From: Phycisphaerales bacterium
Lineage (GTDB): Bacteria > Planctomycetota > Phycisphaerae > Phycisphaerales > UBA1924
Direction of reading: 5' to 3'
Length of the DNA: 64,000 nucleotides
Assembly: GCA_007693765.1 (NCBI GenBank)
Contig: RECZ01000152.1
Coordinates: 1-64,000 of the forward strand
Shown: piece by piece, positions 26,696 to 35,475 of the stretch
How positions within the stretch are numbered: the first letter of the stretch is position 1
How the letters are laid out: each line of letters opens with the position of its first letter
Translations under genes and position numbers: made by a program
Notes under the pieces: generated by a model
The model's database searches: none
What the model saw: only the letters and a program-made list of their open reading frames with translations
What the model was told of the DNA's origin: nothing

Positions 26696-28129
26696 TTACG
26701 CCTTGCGCCCCGAGTCGCCGGACGTCCCGCCGAGGATCTCATCGGCGCGGGCCTCGGCGTCCTTGCTGGATTCGGGGTTCTCGTCGGTCTTGGCGTCGTC
26801 GTCACGCTGCTTGTGAGGCGGCGCGAAGCCCGCGGAGAGGATGGCCGCGGCCCGGAGGTCGGCGTCGGCCTCGCCCTCGTAGTCGCCGGCGAGGAGTTGC
26901 TGTGCGGCGGTCTCTTCCTCGCGCTTGCGGAGCTCCGCCTCGGCGCGGTCCTTCTCTTGCTGCTCGGCGACGACCTTGGCCTTGGCGGAGGCCGCCTCGA
27001 CCATCGTGGCCGAGAGCGCCGCGTCGATCTCGAGTTCTTCGGTCAGCACGTCGGCGCCGACCTCCTCGATGTCGAACACGCTGACCATGCCCAGGGCGGC
27101 GAGCTTGTCGAGCATCTCCTCGGTGACGCCCTCGATCGAGTTGAGGGTGTCGGCCATGATCTCGAGGCCCTTGTTGAACTCGTCGGGCGTGAGGATGTCG
27201 ATGTCCCACCCGGTGAGGCGGGCCGCGAGGCGGACGTTCTGCCCGCGCTTGCCGATGGCGAGCGAGAGCTGGTCGTCCTGCACGACCACGGTGCCGCGCC
27301 CGAGTTCGAAGCACAGCGAGACCTCGGCGATCATCGCGGGCTTAAGCGCGTTCTGGATCAGGATCTGGCTGGACTCGTTCCAGCGGACGATGTCGATCTT
27401 CTCGCCGTTGAGCTCGTCGACGATGTTCTTGATGCGCGAGCCCCGCACGCCCACGCACGCGCCCACCGCGTCGACCTTGGAGTCGATGGAGGACACCGCG
27501 ATCTTCGTGCGGTAGCCGGCCTCGCGGGCCATCGCCTTGATCTCGATCACGCGCTCCGCGACCTCGGGCACCTCGACCTCGAAGAGCCGCTTGATGAAGT
27601 CCGGGTGGCTGCGCGTGAGCACGATCTTCACCTGGTTCCCCACGTCGCGCACGTCGAGGATCATGCAGCGCACACGGTCGCCGGGCTGGAACTGCTCGCC
27701 GGGGATCTGCTCCGACCGGGGCATGAAGGCCTCGGCGCGGTCGATCGACACCACCAGCGACCCGCCCTCGTACCGCTGCACGGCGCCGATGACGATCTCG
27801 CCCACGCGCCCGGAGAACTCCTCGTACAGGCTGTTGCGCTCGTCCTCGCGGAAGCGCTGAATCATCACCTGCTTGAAGGTCTGCGCCGCGATGCGTCCGA
27901 ACGTCTCGGGGCGAACCTCCATCGGCTCGCCGTACCGCTTGAGCTCCATGTCGCCCGAGAGCCGGTCGATCGTGCAGGTGAACTCCTCGGCGTCCAGCGT
28001 GTTGAAGAACTTGCGCGCGGCCGAGGCCATCGCGACCTCGAGGTCCGTGATGAGAAGCTCGCGGTCGACGTTGCGGTCGCGTGCGATCGAATCGAGCACG
28101 CGCATCATTTCTTGAGTGTTGATCGACAA
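26696..28129 (-). CDS. nusA: Transcription termination/antitermination factor NusA
   Basis: A 477-residue RNA-polymerase-associated factor. Domain order is standard: N-terminal polymerase-binding domain (to about residue 125), S1 domain (GRVGEIVIGAVQRYEGGSLV), KH1 with VGVRGSRIKNIVDELNG, KH2 with AIGKRGQNVRLAARLTG, and a helix-hairpin-helix near LDKLAALGMVSVFDIEEVG. An acidic/Arg-rich ~120-residue tail follows. I chose TTG at 28129, with GGAGC eight bases upstream; ATG codons at 28111/28108 are less well placed. No rimP is upstream, where it usually sits. The 5' neighbour is a long non-coding stretch with tandem repeats. Confidence 0.95.
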   Translation of the reverse strand: MSINTQEMMRVLDSIARDRNVDRELLITDLEVAMASAARKFFNTLDAEEFTCTIDRLSGDMELKRYGEPMEVRPETFGRIAAQTFKQVMIQRFREDERNSLYEEFSGRVGEIVIGAVQRYEGGSLVVSIDRAEAFMPRSEQIPGEQFQPGDRVRCMILDVRDVGNQVKIVLTRSHPDFIKRLFEVEVPEVAERVIEIKAMAREAGYRTKIAVSSIDSKVDAVGACVGVRGSRIKNIVDELNGEKIDIVRWNESSQILIQNALKPAMIAEVSLCFELGRGTVVVQDDQLSLAIGKRGQNVRLAARLTGWDIDILTPDEFNKGLEIMADTLNSIEGVTEEMLDKLAALGMVSVFDIEEVGADVLTEELEIDAALSATMVEAASAKAKVVAEQQEKDRAEAELRKREEETAAQQLLAGDYEGEADADLRAAAILSAGFAPPHKQRDDDAKTDENPESSKDAEARADEILGGTSGDSGRKA

Positions 28130-28804
28130 GGCAGTGGCTCCGTTCGTGATGTCCGAGGCGGTTGGGTTGTCTGGATGTCCGGTTGTCGAGGCCCCCACGC
28201 GGGGGCGCCATGGGTGGAGAAGGCGGGGAAACGATCGGGATGTCCGCGGCGGGCGGGCCTCGGGGCCCGGCGCCGTTCAACGCACAGGACCACGTGCGTT
28301 CGTCAAAACGCGCGTGGTCCGCGACAGGACGCGCTCCGCGTCGGGCGTCCCCCGGCCTCTTCGGGCGGGGGGGCCGCGTCGTTGAGCGACGGGCGGTATG
28401 GAGCGCGCGCTCAGGTCATGGCGCGCTCCGCGACCCCGGCGCAAAAACCACGGGCGGCGTCGTTGCGCGAGGGGCGGTATGGCGCGCGCGCTCAGGTCAT
28501 GGCGCGCTCCGCGACCCCGGCGCAAAAACCACGGGCGCAACAGCGCCGCGGGGTCGCACGACCGGTCGAATCACCACGCATTGTCGCGAACCGTGCGCAT
28601 CGTGCGTGTCCTGCAAACGGGGAATGGCCGCCACGAACCGAGGGCGACCAACGATTTCCGAACAAAAGAGCGTACCCGACACCGCCCCCCCCGGTCAAAG
28701 CGCCCCCGCCCACGATTCGGACGCAGGGGGGCTCAACGGCTCCTCACCCCCCGCACGGCCCAACGCTCTTGGGCCCGTGTTTGACGCCGCCCCGCCGACC
28801 CGGG
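28130..28804. other. Long non-coding stretch upstream of nusA
   Basis: 675 bases between the nusA start and the STAS gene with no gene I would defend. It contains the 81-bp tandem repeat and, on the minus strand, an 87-codon open frame (28277-28540) whose translation simply repeats PWFLRRGRGARHDLSAR. That frame has no ribosome-binding site and mirrors the DNA repeat. The nusA leader and the promoters of both divergent genes must lie here. Confidence 0.6.
28376..28537. repeat. Two tandem copies of an 81-bp repeat
   Basis: Copies at 28376-28456 and 28457-28537 differ at only a few positions. The core, 28405-28450 in the first copy, includes CTCAGGTCATGGCGCGCTC, CGACCCCGGCG and CAAAAACCACGGGCG. 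Each copy contains short self-complementary stretches of GCGC. It lies upstream of nusA in a gene-free region; a period divisible by three is the only coding-like trait. Function unknown. Confidence 0.9.
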
Positions 28805-29176
28805 ATGCTCGGCCCGGTGGAGACCATCCGCCACGAGTTTGGGGGCCTCGACGGGGCGATCCTCATCGTCCGCGTCCCGCCAGAGGTCAATCACATCACC
28901 GCGGACCCCCTCCGCGAGACCGTCCTGCACGCGCTCCCTGCCCGTGACGACGCGGGCGTGGTGCTCGACTGCGCCGACGTCTCTCTCATCACCTCCATCG
29001 GCGTGGCGGCCCTGCTCCAGATCAAGGACCACTGCCAGAGCGTCCGGGCCCCGATGTGCCTCGCCAACGTCTCGGGCGTGCTGCGGACGATGCTCACGCT
29101 GCTCAAACTCCGCGACCACTTCAAGGAAGCGCCCGACCTCGACGCGGCGATCGACCTCGTCGCGCAGGGCGCCTGA
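28805..29176 (+). CDS. STAS-domain anti-sigma factor antagonist
   Basis: A 123-residue single STAS domain like SpoIIAA/RsbV, which binds and inactivates an anti-sigma factor when unphosphorylated. The core VVLDCADVSLITSIGVAALLQI contains the Ser of the TSIG loop, the usual phosphorylation site. RTMLTLLKLRDHFKEAPDLDAAI is a typical final helix/strand. No partner kinase is adjacent. The start is uncertain: ATG 28805 or GTG 28817 (119 codons before the stop), the latter preceded by a GATGCT hexamer resembling the leaderless pattern in this window. Confidence 0.85.
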   Translation: MLGPVETIRHEFGGLDGAILIVRVPPEVNHITADPLRETVLHALPARDDAGVVLDCADVSLITSIGVAALLQIKDHCQSVRAPMCLANVSGVLRTMLTLLKLRDHFKEAPDLDAAIDLVAQGA

Positions 29177-29194
29177 GACCCGCCGCCGCCGCGG

Positions 29195-30655
29195 CTACTC
29201 GCGCCGGAGCCTCTCGCGCGTCTCCGTCACCACCGGGACCCCCCAGCCGCCGACGAACACCCGCGCCCGGGCGCCCTCGACGATCCCCCACGCGGGGAGT
29301 CGCAAAAACCCCGCCGGGTCCACGCGCAGCGACCACACGCTCGCCGGGTCCAGATCCACCCTGTCGCGGAACGGGCCGAGCATGTTCTCGAGCGCTCGCC
29401 GCGCCGCCGCGGCGTCCGCGTCCTCGCTCAGCGGCGCGATGAACGTCGCCGCCCCCGGGATCGGCAGCAGTGGGGTGGGCGAATCGCACACCACCAGCCA
29501 CGGCCCCAGCGAGCCCATCAGCAGGTCTCGCGATGCGCCGTGGGCGCCCTCCCACGCCTCCATCGACGCCCGCCGCGCATCCGCGTCGCTGTCCTGCGTG
29601 CTCGCGAGCAGCACATGCATCGCGAGTGCGAAGAGTTCGGCCCAGTCCACGCGCGACACGATCACGTACGTGCCCGGCGGACGCGCGATGGGCAACGCGC
29701 CGCCGGGCCACGACGACTCGCTCAACGGGGTGCGCACCGGCGCTGCGCCGCGCTGCGGGGTGGTCGTTGTGTCCAGGACGACGAGCGGCTGGGCGCCGGG
29801 GTCATCGCGCACGCGCCGGGCGTGGGCCATGACCTCCGCCGCGGGCAGGAGACCCAGCGTCGCGAGCACGCGCGAGATGCGCCCCGAGTGGAAGGCCTCG
29901 GGGTAGGCATTACGGAGCGTACGCAGGTCGGCGTACGCCTCGAGAAAGACCTCGCCCGCGGGCCGGGCCTCATCCACGCTCGCGCGGTGCGGCGCCCAAC
30001 GCGCCTCGGGACCCTCGCCGGCCCCGTTCTCCTGCGCTTCGAACCATTTGTGCAAGGCGCCGCGCCCCATGGCGACCACGAACACCCCGTCGTGCGAACT
30101 CCACGACACCTCGCGCCAGTCCGGCCAGCCCGCGCGGGTGAAGGCCACGCCACGCCGGCCGCCGGGCAGTTCGAGCACGCGCTGGCGCGGCGCGCCCGCG
30201 GCCGCGTCGTCGCCGCCGGCGCGGGGTGCGTCGACGAGGATCGCCCGGATGGTGCGCACGTACGCGCTGTGATCGGCGCCGGTGCGCAGTTCGAGGATGA
30301 TCTGCAGCCGCTGGACGTCCATCCCGGCCCCGTCCGGGGGGCGCTCCGCGGCGAAGTCGAGCAGGCACAGGGTGTGCTCCGTGGCGCCTACCTCCGCCGC
30401 CACCAGCACGCCCTCGAGCGCCGACGCGGCCCGCCGATCATCGATGATGCGGCTCGACACCGCCGCCCGCATCCCGGCCAGCACCGTCTCCCGCTGTGCC
30501 CGCGGCGTCGCGGCGGAGCCGAACCCGGTGGGGTCGAAACGCCACCAGGCCAAGGCGTCGTGGGGCACGACGCTCTTTGCGCATGCCGGCGAGATGGGCG
30601 CGAGCGTGAGGGCGCACAAGAAAAGCGTCATCGCGCGGATGCGGCGTGTGGGCAT
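29195..30655 (-). CDS. Exported hypothetical protein
   Basis: A 486-residue protein that I do not recognise. It opens with a signal peptide (MPTRRIRAMTLFLCALTLAPISPACA), followed by HDALAWWRFDPTGFGS. The body is a mixed alpha/beta sequence rich in Ala/Arg, with phrases such as RIISRVLATLGLL-like helices, PPGTYVIVSRVDWAELFALAM and GSLGPWLVVCDSP. There are no zinc or nucleophile motifs. It looks like a periplasmic protein of the kind in which planctomycetes assess a modelled quantity per element, but that is guesswork. TACAGT lies seven bases before the chosen ATG at 30655. Confidence 0.7.
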   Translation of the reverse strand: MPTRRIRAMTLFLCALTLAPISPACAKSVVPHDALAWWRFDPTGFGSAATPRAQRETVLAGMRAAVSSRIIDDRRAASALEGVLVAAEVGATEHTLCLLDFAAERPPDGAGMDVQRLQIILELRTGADHSAYVRTIRAILVDAPRAGGDDAAAGAPRQRVLELPGGRRGVAFTRAGWPDWREVSWSSHDGVFVVAMGRGALHKWFEAQENGAGEGPEARWAPHRASVDEARPAGEVFLEAYADLRTLRNAYPEAFHSGRISRVLATLGLLPAAEVMAHARRVRDDPGAQPLVVLDTTTTPQRGAAPVRTPLSESSWPGGALPIARPPGTYVIVSRVDWAELFALAMHVLLASTQDSDADARRASMEAWEGAHGASRDLLMGSLGPWLVVCDSPTPLLPIPGAATFIAPLSEDADAAAARRALENMLGPFRDRVDLDPASVWSLRVDPAGFLRLPAWGIVEGARARVFVGGWGVPVVTETRERLRRE

Positions 30656-30662
30656 GGCTCGC

Positions 30663-30668
30663 ACTGTA
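30663..30668 (-). promoter_or_regulatory. Putative -10 element (near-leaderless start at 30655)
   Basis: TACAGT on the minus strand, seven bases before the ATG of the exported hypothetical protein. It faces the divergent TACATT promoter of the GT9 gene, with 70 bases between the two start codons. Confidence 0.45.
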
Positions 30669-30713
30669 GCGCAGCGCGGGGCGGCCCGGTTCGCGCCGTG
30701 AGGGGGTTCCGCG

Positions 30714-30719
30714 TACATT
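30714..30719 (+). promoter_or_regulatory. Putative -10 element (leaderless start at 30726)
   Basis: TACATT lies six bases before the GTG of the glycosyltransferase family 9 gene; no Shine-Dalgarno sequence is present. Confidence 0.45.
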
Positions 30720-30725
30720 GCGCGC

Positions 30726-31799
30726 GTGACGCCGCCCCGGCGCATCCTGTTGATCCGCCCCAGCGCGCTCGGCGATGTCTGCCGCACGGTCCCCGTGCTG
30801 GCGAGCCTGAAGCGATGGGCGCCCGACGCCCGCATCGACTGGCTGGTGCAGGACGCCTTCGCCCCCGCCGTGGCCGCCCACCCGGACCTGCACGCCGTCG
30901 TGCCCTTCCCAAGGACGCGCTTCCGCAACTGGTGGCGCAGCCCGACGGTCGCGCGCGAACTGTGGGCGTGGCTCGGTGCGCTCCGGCGAACGCGATACGA
31001 CATGGTCTTCGACTGTCAGGGGCTGGCGAGGAGCGGCCTCTTCGCGTGGTGTACGCGGGCGCCGGCGCGGGTGGGCTACGCCAACGCGCAGGAATGGGCG
31101 TGGCTGGGCGTGAACCGGCGCCATGATGCGCCCCGCGACGCCCACACGGTGGACCGCATGCTGGCGCTGGTTGAGGCCGAGGGCGTCCCCGCGCAGCGCG
31201 ACATGCGCCTCTACACCAGCGAGGAGGACCGGCGCGCCGTCCCCGATTCGCTCCGCGGCGCCCGCTACGCAGTCGTCGCGCCCACGAGCCGCTGGGAGGC
31301 GAAGCGATGGCCCGATGCGCGTTTCGCCGCCCTCGTGCGCGCGCTCCTCGACGATGGCGGGTTCGACCGCGTAGCGGTGGTGGGGGGGCCCGGCGAGCGC
31401 GCCCAGTGCCCGGAGACGATCAACGCGTGCGCACAGGACGAGCGCATCATCGACCTGATCGGCGCAACGGGCGTGGGGGGGCTGATGGCGGCCATCGAGT
31501 CGTCGTCGCTGGTCGTGGCGAACGACTCCGCCGCCCTGCACATGGCCGTCGGGTTCGATCGGCCCTACGTGGGGCTCTTCGGGCCCACTCAACTGAGCCT
31601 CGTCGGCCCCTACGGCGGCCAGGGCGTGACGCTGCAACGCGTCGAGCCGGATGAACGCCCGAACCACAAAGCGCCGGAGCCGGGCCGGACGATGATGGCG
31701 CGGATCACGCTCGAAGACGTGCTGGCGGGCGCGGCGGAAGCGCGCAGATTGCGCACAGGAACGGTCACGACGGCGAACGCGCCGCCCCGCACGCCGTAG
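30726..31799 (+). CDS. Glycosyltransferase family 9 (heptosyltransferase-like)
   Basis: A 357-residue GT-B fold enzyme of the ADP-heptose:LPS heptosyltransferase family. It opens RRILLIRPSALGDVCRTVPVL, the family start. VAPTSRWEAKRWPDARFAAL, VVGGPGERAQC, VVANDSAALHMAVGFDRPYVGLFGPT cover the nucleotide-sugar site. With hldE (ADP-heptose precursor) and lpxK close by, it probably adds heptose to the LPS core (inferred). The TAG stop overlaps the -10 hexamer of maf. Confidence 0.88.
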   Translation: MTPPRRILLIRPSALGDVCRTVPVLASLKRWAPDARIDWLVQDAFAPAVAAHPDLHAVVPFPRTRFRNWWRSPTVARELWAWLGALRRTRYDMVFDCQGLARSGLFAWCTRAPARVGYANAQEWAWLGVNRRHDAPRDAHTVDRMLALVEAEGVPAQRDMRLYTSEEDRRAVPDSLRGARYAVVAPTSRWEAKRWPDARFAALVRALLDDGGFDRVAVVGGPGERAQCPETINACAQDERIIDLIGATGVGGLMAAIESSSLVVANDSAALHMAVGFDRPYVGLFGPTQLSLVGPYGGQGVTLQRVEPDERPNHKAPEPGRTMMARITLEDVLAGAAEARRLRTGTVTTANAPPRTP

Positions 31800-31802
31800 G
31801 AT
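31797..31802 (+). promoter_or_regulatory. Putative -10 element (near-leaderless start at 31811)
   Basis: TAGGAT, overlapping the TAG stop of the GT9 gene, eight bases before the maf ATG. Confidence 0.4.
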
Positions 31803-31810
31803 TGTCCGTC

Positions 31811-32467
31811 ATGCCCCCGACCGCGCCGCACAACGACGGATCGACGCGCCTCGCGCTGGTGCTCGCGAGCACCTCGCCGCGCCGGGCGGAGATCCTGCGC
31901 GCCCACGGTGTGCCCTTCGTCGTCGAGGCGCCCTCCATCGACGACGGCGACCTCACGTCCGGCGACGTCTCGCCGCAGCAGTGGGTGGCGTCGCTGGCGC
32001 ACCTCAAGGCCCGCAGCGTCGTGGACCGGCTGACGGCGCGGGGCGATCGCGGCTGGCTGGTGCTCGGCGCCGACACGATCGTGGTCAAGGAGGGTCAGAT
32101 CATCGGCCAGCCGCAAGACCGACGCGAGGCCGGGCGGATCATCCGCACGCTCGAAAACGGCGCGCACGCGGCGGTGACGGGCGTCGCCCTGCTCTGCGAG
32201 GACGGCCGCCGTCGTCTGTTCGCCGATGAGGCCCGGGTGCGCGTGGGCAAAATCGGCGACGACCGCATCGAGGCGTACCTCGCCACCGACGGCTGGCGGG
32301 GCAAGGCGGGGGCGTACAACCTGCAGGAGCGCATCGACGACGGCTGGCCCCTCGAATGCGAGGGCGACCCCACGACGGTCATGGGCCTGCCGATGCGTCG
32401 GCTGGCGCCGATGCTGGCGCGGCTCCTCGGCGCGGCGGCGCGGGGCGCTGAGGGGGCGATCGCGTGA
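31811..32467 (+). CDS. maf: Maf-like nucleoside triphosphate pyrophosphatase
   Basis: A 218-residue house-cleaning enzyme that hydrolyses non-canonical nucleotides (for example dTTP/UTP or methylated NTPs) to monophosphates. The signature ASTSPRRAEILRAHG is at the N-terminus, followed by LVLGADTIVV and GKAGAYNLQERI; the tail ends VMGLPMRRLAPML. An in-frame TTG at 31802 is also open, but the ATG at 31811 follows the TAGGAT hexamer. The stop overlaps the next start (GTGA). Confidence 0.9.
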   Translation: MPPTAPHNDGSTRLALVLASTSPRRAEILRAHGVPFVVEAPSIDDGDLTSGDVSPQQWVASLAHLKARSVVDRLTARGDRGWLVLGADTIVVKEGQIIGQPQDRREAGRIIRTLENGAHAAVTGVALLCEDGRRRLFADEARVRVGKIGDDRIEAYLATDGWRGKAGAYNLQERIDDGWPLECEGDPTTVMGLPMRRLAPMLARLLGAAARGAEGAIA

Positions 32468-32901
32468 GCGGCCACATGTCGAGCCTGGCCGCGGGCGTGC
32501 TGCCGGCGTGGCTGATCATGCCCGTGGCGCTGCTGGGGATGCTGTTTATCGCGTGGTACACGGTCGCCGTCGAGCGGAGCGACCACCCGGTGAGCCGCAA
32601 GCGCATCCGCACCGCCAACGGGTGGGTGATGCTGCTGGCGGCGCCGCTGGTGGGGGCGGGCTTTTCGCTGGTGAACGCCGAGTCGCAGCCGCGGGCGTTC
32701 CTGCTGGTGTGGGCGGCCGCGATGCTGCTGGTGTTGCTGAGCGTCGCGCTGGCCATCGCGGACATGTTCAACACGATGCGACTGGCGCGAAAGAAGCGCG
32801 AGGAACTGGCCATGTCGCTCTCGGACGGACATCGAAAGTCCTCGCGTGCGGGCGGCACGTTGGCGCAGAGCGATGCGCAGGGCGGTTCGGGTGCCAACTG
32901 A
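32464..32901 (+). CDS. Small integral membrane protein
   Basis: A 145-residue hypothetical protein with three predicted transmembrane helices: about residues 13-33 (LPAWLIMPVALLGMLFIAWY), 52-70 (GWVMLLAAPLVGAGFSLV) and 77-99 (AFLLVWAAAMLLVLLSVALA). The basic loop and Ser/Gly-rich tail are likely cytoplasmic. No catalytic motif. It overlaps maf by four bases and overlaps the start of lpxK, so it belongs to that transcript. Role unknown. Confidence 0.7.
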   Translation: MSGHMSSLAAGVLPAWLIMPVALLGMLFIAWYTVAVERSDHPVSRKRIRTANGWVMLLAAPLVGAGFSLVNAESQPRAFLLVWAAAMLLVLLSVALAIADMFNTMRLARKKREELAMSLSDGHRKSSRAGGTLAQSDAQGGSGAN

Positions 32902-33943
32902 ACGCGCGCGGCGTGGGCCCGTTCCCGGTCCGCTGGGGCGGGCGGCATCGCGCATCTACGCGGGCGTCGTGGCGCGCCGGAACAGGGCGTTCGATCGCGG
33001 CGAGCGGGTGACGGACGTCGGCCTGCCGGTGATCAGCGTCGGCAACCTGAGCGTGGGCGGCACGGGCAAGACACCCACCGTGGTGCGCCTTGTGCGCGAG
33101 TTGCGGGCGGCGGGCGCCAAGCCGGCCATCGCTATGCGCGGCTACGGCGCGCGGACGCCTGACGAGATGAGCGACGAGCACGCCGAGTATCTCTCGCGTC
33201 TGGGGCCCACCCCGATCGTGGCGCAGCCAGATCGCGTCGAGGGCATACGCTCGCTGCGCGCACGCGACCCGTCGGTGACGTGCGTGGTGCTCGATGACGG
33301 CTTCCAGCACCGCTTCGTGCGCCGCGCTGTGGACCTCGTGCTGTTGGATGCGACGCGCGACGTGTTCAGCGACAGCCTGCTCCCGGCGGGATGGTTGCGC
33401 GAGCCCGTCGAGTCGCTCGCGCGGGCGCACGCCGTGGTGCTGACCCACGCGGAGGGCGCACCCGCGGAACGCGTCGCGTCGATGCGTGCGCACGTTGCGC
33501 GGCAGGCCCCCGGCGCGCACGCGGCGGTCGCGCGCCACGTGTGGGACGGCGTCGAATCGGGCGACGGTGTGGCGCCGGTCGAGAGCCTCCGCGGGCGCCG
33601 GCTGTGGGTCGCGTGCGCCGTGGGGAACCCGGACGCGTTCGTCGCCATGGCCCGCGCGGCGGGCGTGGATGTCGCCGGGGTGGACGCCCGGCGCGATCAC
33701 GCCCGCTACGACGAGCGGGGCGTGCGGGCGATCGCCCGATCGGCGGTCGACGCGGGGGCGGAGGGCGTGCTGACCACGGCCAAGGACTGGGTGAAGATCG
33801 AGCCGGCGATGCGCGGCATGGCGCCGGGTGAGACGCCGCCCTTCCTGCGCCCGGTGCTGGGGGTGGCGTTCGACGAGGGCGGCGAGGGGCTGCTGGGGAT
33901 GGTTCTCGACGCTGCCGGGGCGCCGGGCGTGGTACCCTCATAA
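32873..33943 (+). CDS. lpxK: Tetraacyldisaccharide 4'-kinase
   Basis: Phosphorylates tetraacyldisaccharide 1-phosphate to lipid IVA in lipid A synthesis at the cytoplasmic membrane face. 356 residues with the P-loop VGNLSVGGTGKTPTVVRL, the catalytic-site AIAMRGYGART, VVLDDGFQHRFVRRAVDLVL (LpxK signature) and TTAKDWVKIEP. The ATG at 32873 was chosen; it overlaps the membrane-protein gene by 29 bases, and GTG at 32846 or 32891 are alternatives. Presence of LpxK is direct evidence for a lipid A-type outer membrane. Confidence 0.92.
   Translation: MRRAVRVPTERARRGPVPGPLGRAASRIYAGVVARRNRAFDRGERVTDVGLPVISVGNLSVGGTGKTPTVVRLVRELRAAGAKPAIAMRGYGARTPDEMSDEHAEYLSRLGPTPIVAQPDRVEGIRSLRARDPSVTCVVLDDGFQHRFVRRAVDLVLLDATRDVFSDSLLPAGWLREPVESLARAHAVVLTHAEGAPAERVASMRAHVARQAPGAHAAVARHVWDGVESGDGVAPVESLRGRRLWVACAVGNPDAFVAMARAAGVDVAGVDARRDHARYDERGVRAIARSAVDAGAEGVLTTAKDWVKIEPAMRGMAPGETPPFLRPVLGVAFDEGGEGLLGMVLDAAGAPGVVPS
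33933..33938 (+). promoter_or_regulatory. Putative -10 element (near-leaderless start at 33948)
   Basis: TACCCT, nine bases before the hldE ATG, lying inside the last codons of lpxK. Confidence 0.35.
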
Positions 33944-33947
33944 GCGC

Positions 33948-35465
33948 ATGACGACCCTCTTTTCGATGCTCGACGCCTGGCGCCCGGTGCGTGCGCTCGT
34001 GGTCGGCGACTACATGCTCGATCAGTTCGTCTACGGCGACGCCGAGCGTCTCAGTCCCGATGCGCCCGTGCCGGTGCTCTCGGTGCGCAGGACGGAGGAC
34101 CGTCCCGGGGGCGCCGCCAACGTGTGCCTCGATCTGGTCGCGATGCGCGCCGAGGTGCGGGCGGTGGGGGTGGTGGGGCGAGACGAAGAGGGCAAGCGGT
34201 TGCGGTCGGCGCTGGAAGAGGCCGGCGTCGGCTGCGCGGGCCTGATCGCCGACCCCGCCCGACCGACCACGCTCAAGCGCAGCCTCGTGGGCCTGGCGCA
34301 GCACCGGCACCCGCAGAAGATGTTCCGCATGGACGTCGAGTCGCGGGCGGCGCTGGATGCGGAACGCCGCGCCGACGTCCTGCGCGCGTGCGAAGACGCC
34401 CTCGCGTGGGCCGAGGTGGTGCTGATCGAGGACTACAACAAGGGCGTGTGCGCCACGGATTTCTGCGCAGCGCTGATCGCGATGTGCAACGCCCGGGGGA
34501 CGCCGGTGCTGGTGGACCCGGCCTCGCTCGAGGAATACTCCCGGTACGCGGGCGCGACGTGCGTGACGCCCAACCGGACGGAGGCGGAACTCGCCGCGGG
34601 CGTGCGCGCAGAGACGCGCGAAGACACCCCGGACAGCGCCGAGGGCGTGGCCCGCACCTGGGCGGCGCTGGGCACGCGACTTCTCGAAAAGCACGATCTG
34701 CAAACCGTGGTGCTGACGCTCGACCGGCACGGCGCCCTGCTGCTCGAACGCGGCAAGGAGCCCGTCCACCTGCCCACCGTGGCGCGGCAGGTGTACGACG
34801 TCACCGGCGCGGGCGACATGGTGCTGGCGGCGCTCGGCGCGGCCATCGGCAACGGGGCCTCATGGGAGGACGCCGTCCGCTTCGCCAACGCCGCGGCCGG
34901 GCTGGAGGTCGAGGTGTTCGGCGTGCAGCCGATCCCCTTCGAGCGCATCCACCACGCCCTGCTGCGCGACCACGGGCGGCTCGCGGGCAAGACGCGCACG
35001 CTGGAGGAGGCGCTGATCGAGGTCTCCGCGCACCGGCGCGAGGGGCGCAGCGTGGTCTTCACCAACGGGTGCTTCGACCTGCTGCACGCGGGGCACGTGG
35101 CGCTGCTGCGCCACGCCGCGAAGCAGGGGGATGTGCTGATCGTGGGCGTGAACGACGACGGCTCCACGCGGCGGCTCAAGGGCGAGGGGCGCCCGGTCCA
35201 CGCCGAGCGCGATCGGGCCGAGATTCTCGGCGAACTCGAATCGGTGGACATGGTCGTGCTCTTCGCGGAGGACACGCCCCTGCGCCTGATCGAGGCGATC
35301 AAGCCCGATGTGCTGGTCAAGGGCGGGGACTACACCCCGGAGCAGGTCGTCGGGCACGAGGCGGTGCTGGCGCACGGCGGACGCATCGAGATCGCGCCGC
35401 TGCTCGACGGGCGCAGCACGACGAGCGCGGTGCGCAAAATCCGGGCCGCGACGGGCGCATCGTGA
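33948..35465 (+). CDS. hldE: Bifunctional heptose kinase/adenylyltransferase
   Basis: Two steps of ADP-heptose synthesis: phosphorylation of heptose 7-phosphate at C1, then adenylyl transfer. 505 residues. Residues 1-~340 are a ribokinase/PfkB kinase with VVGDYMLDQFVYGDAERLSPDAP and the anion-hole TGAGDMVLAALGAAI; residues ~365-505 are a cytidylyltransferase-type domain with TNGCFDLLHAGHVALL (HxGH) and VNDDGSTRRLKG. Most genomes have the same fusion in enterobacteria but separate hldA/hldC elsewhere. The GT9 gene just upstream could use its product. Confidence 0.94.
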   Translation: MTTLFSMLDAWRPVRALVVGDYMLDQFVYGDAERLSPDAPVPVLSVRRTEDRPGGAANVCLDLVAMRAEVRAVGVVGRDEEGKRLRSALEEAGVGCAGLIADPARPTTLKRSLVGLAQHRHPQKMFRMDVESRAALDAERRADVLRACEDALAWAEVVLIEDYNKGVCATDFCAALIAMCNARGTPVLVDPASLEEYSRYAGATCVTPNRTEAELAAGVRAETREDTPDSAEGVARTWAALGTRLLEKHDLQTVVLTLDRHGALLLERGKEPVHLPTVARQVYDVTGAGDMVLAALGAAIGNGASWEDAVRFANAAAGLEVEVFGVQPIPFERIHHALLRDHGRLAGKTRTLEEALIEVSAHRREGRSVVFTNGCFDLLHAGHVALLRHAAKQGDVLIVGVNDDGSTRRLKGEGRPVHAERDRAEILGELESVDMVVLFAEDTPLRLIEAIKPDVLVKGGDYTPEQVVGHEAVLAHGGRIEIAPLLDGRSTTSAVRKIRAATGAS

Positions 35466-35475
35466 GGGCGCGCCG

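Noticed and set aside
28376-28537. CRISPR-like array
   Set aside because: Only two copies, contiguous with no spacers, and no cas genes.
28277-28540. Minus-strand 87-codon frame with a repeated peptide upstream of nusA
   Set aside because: It mirrors the 81-bp DNA repeat, has no ribosome-binding site and no homology; treated as non-coding.
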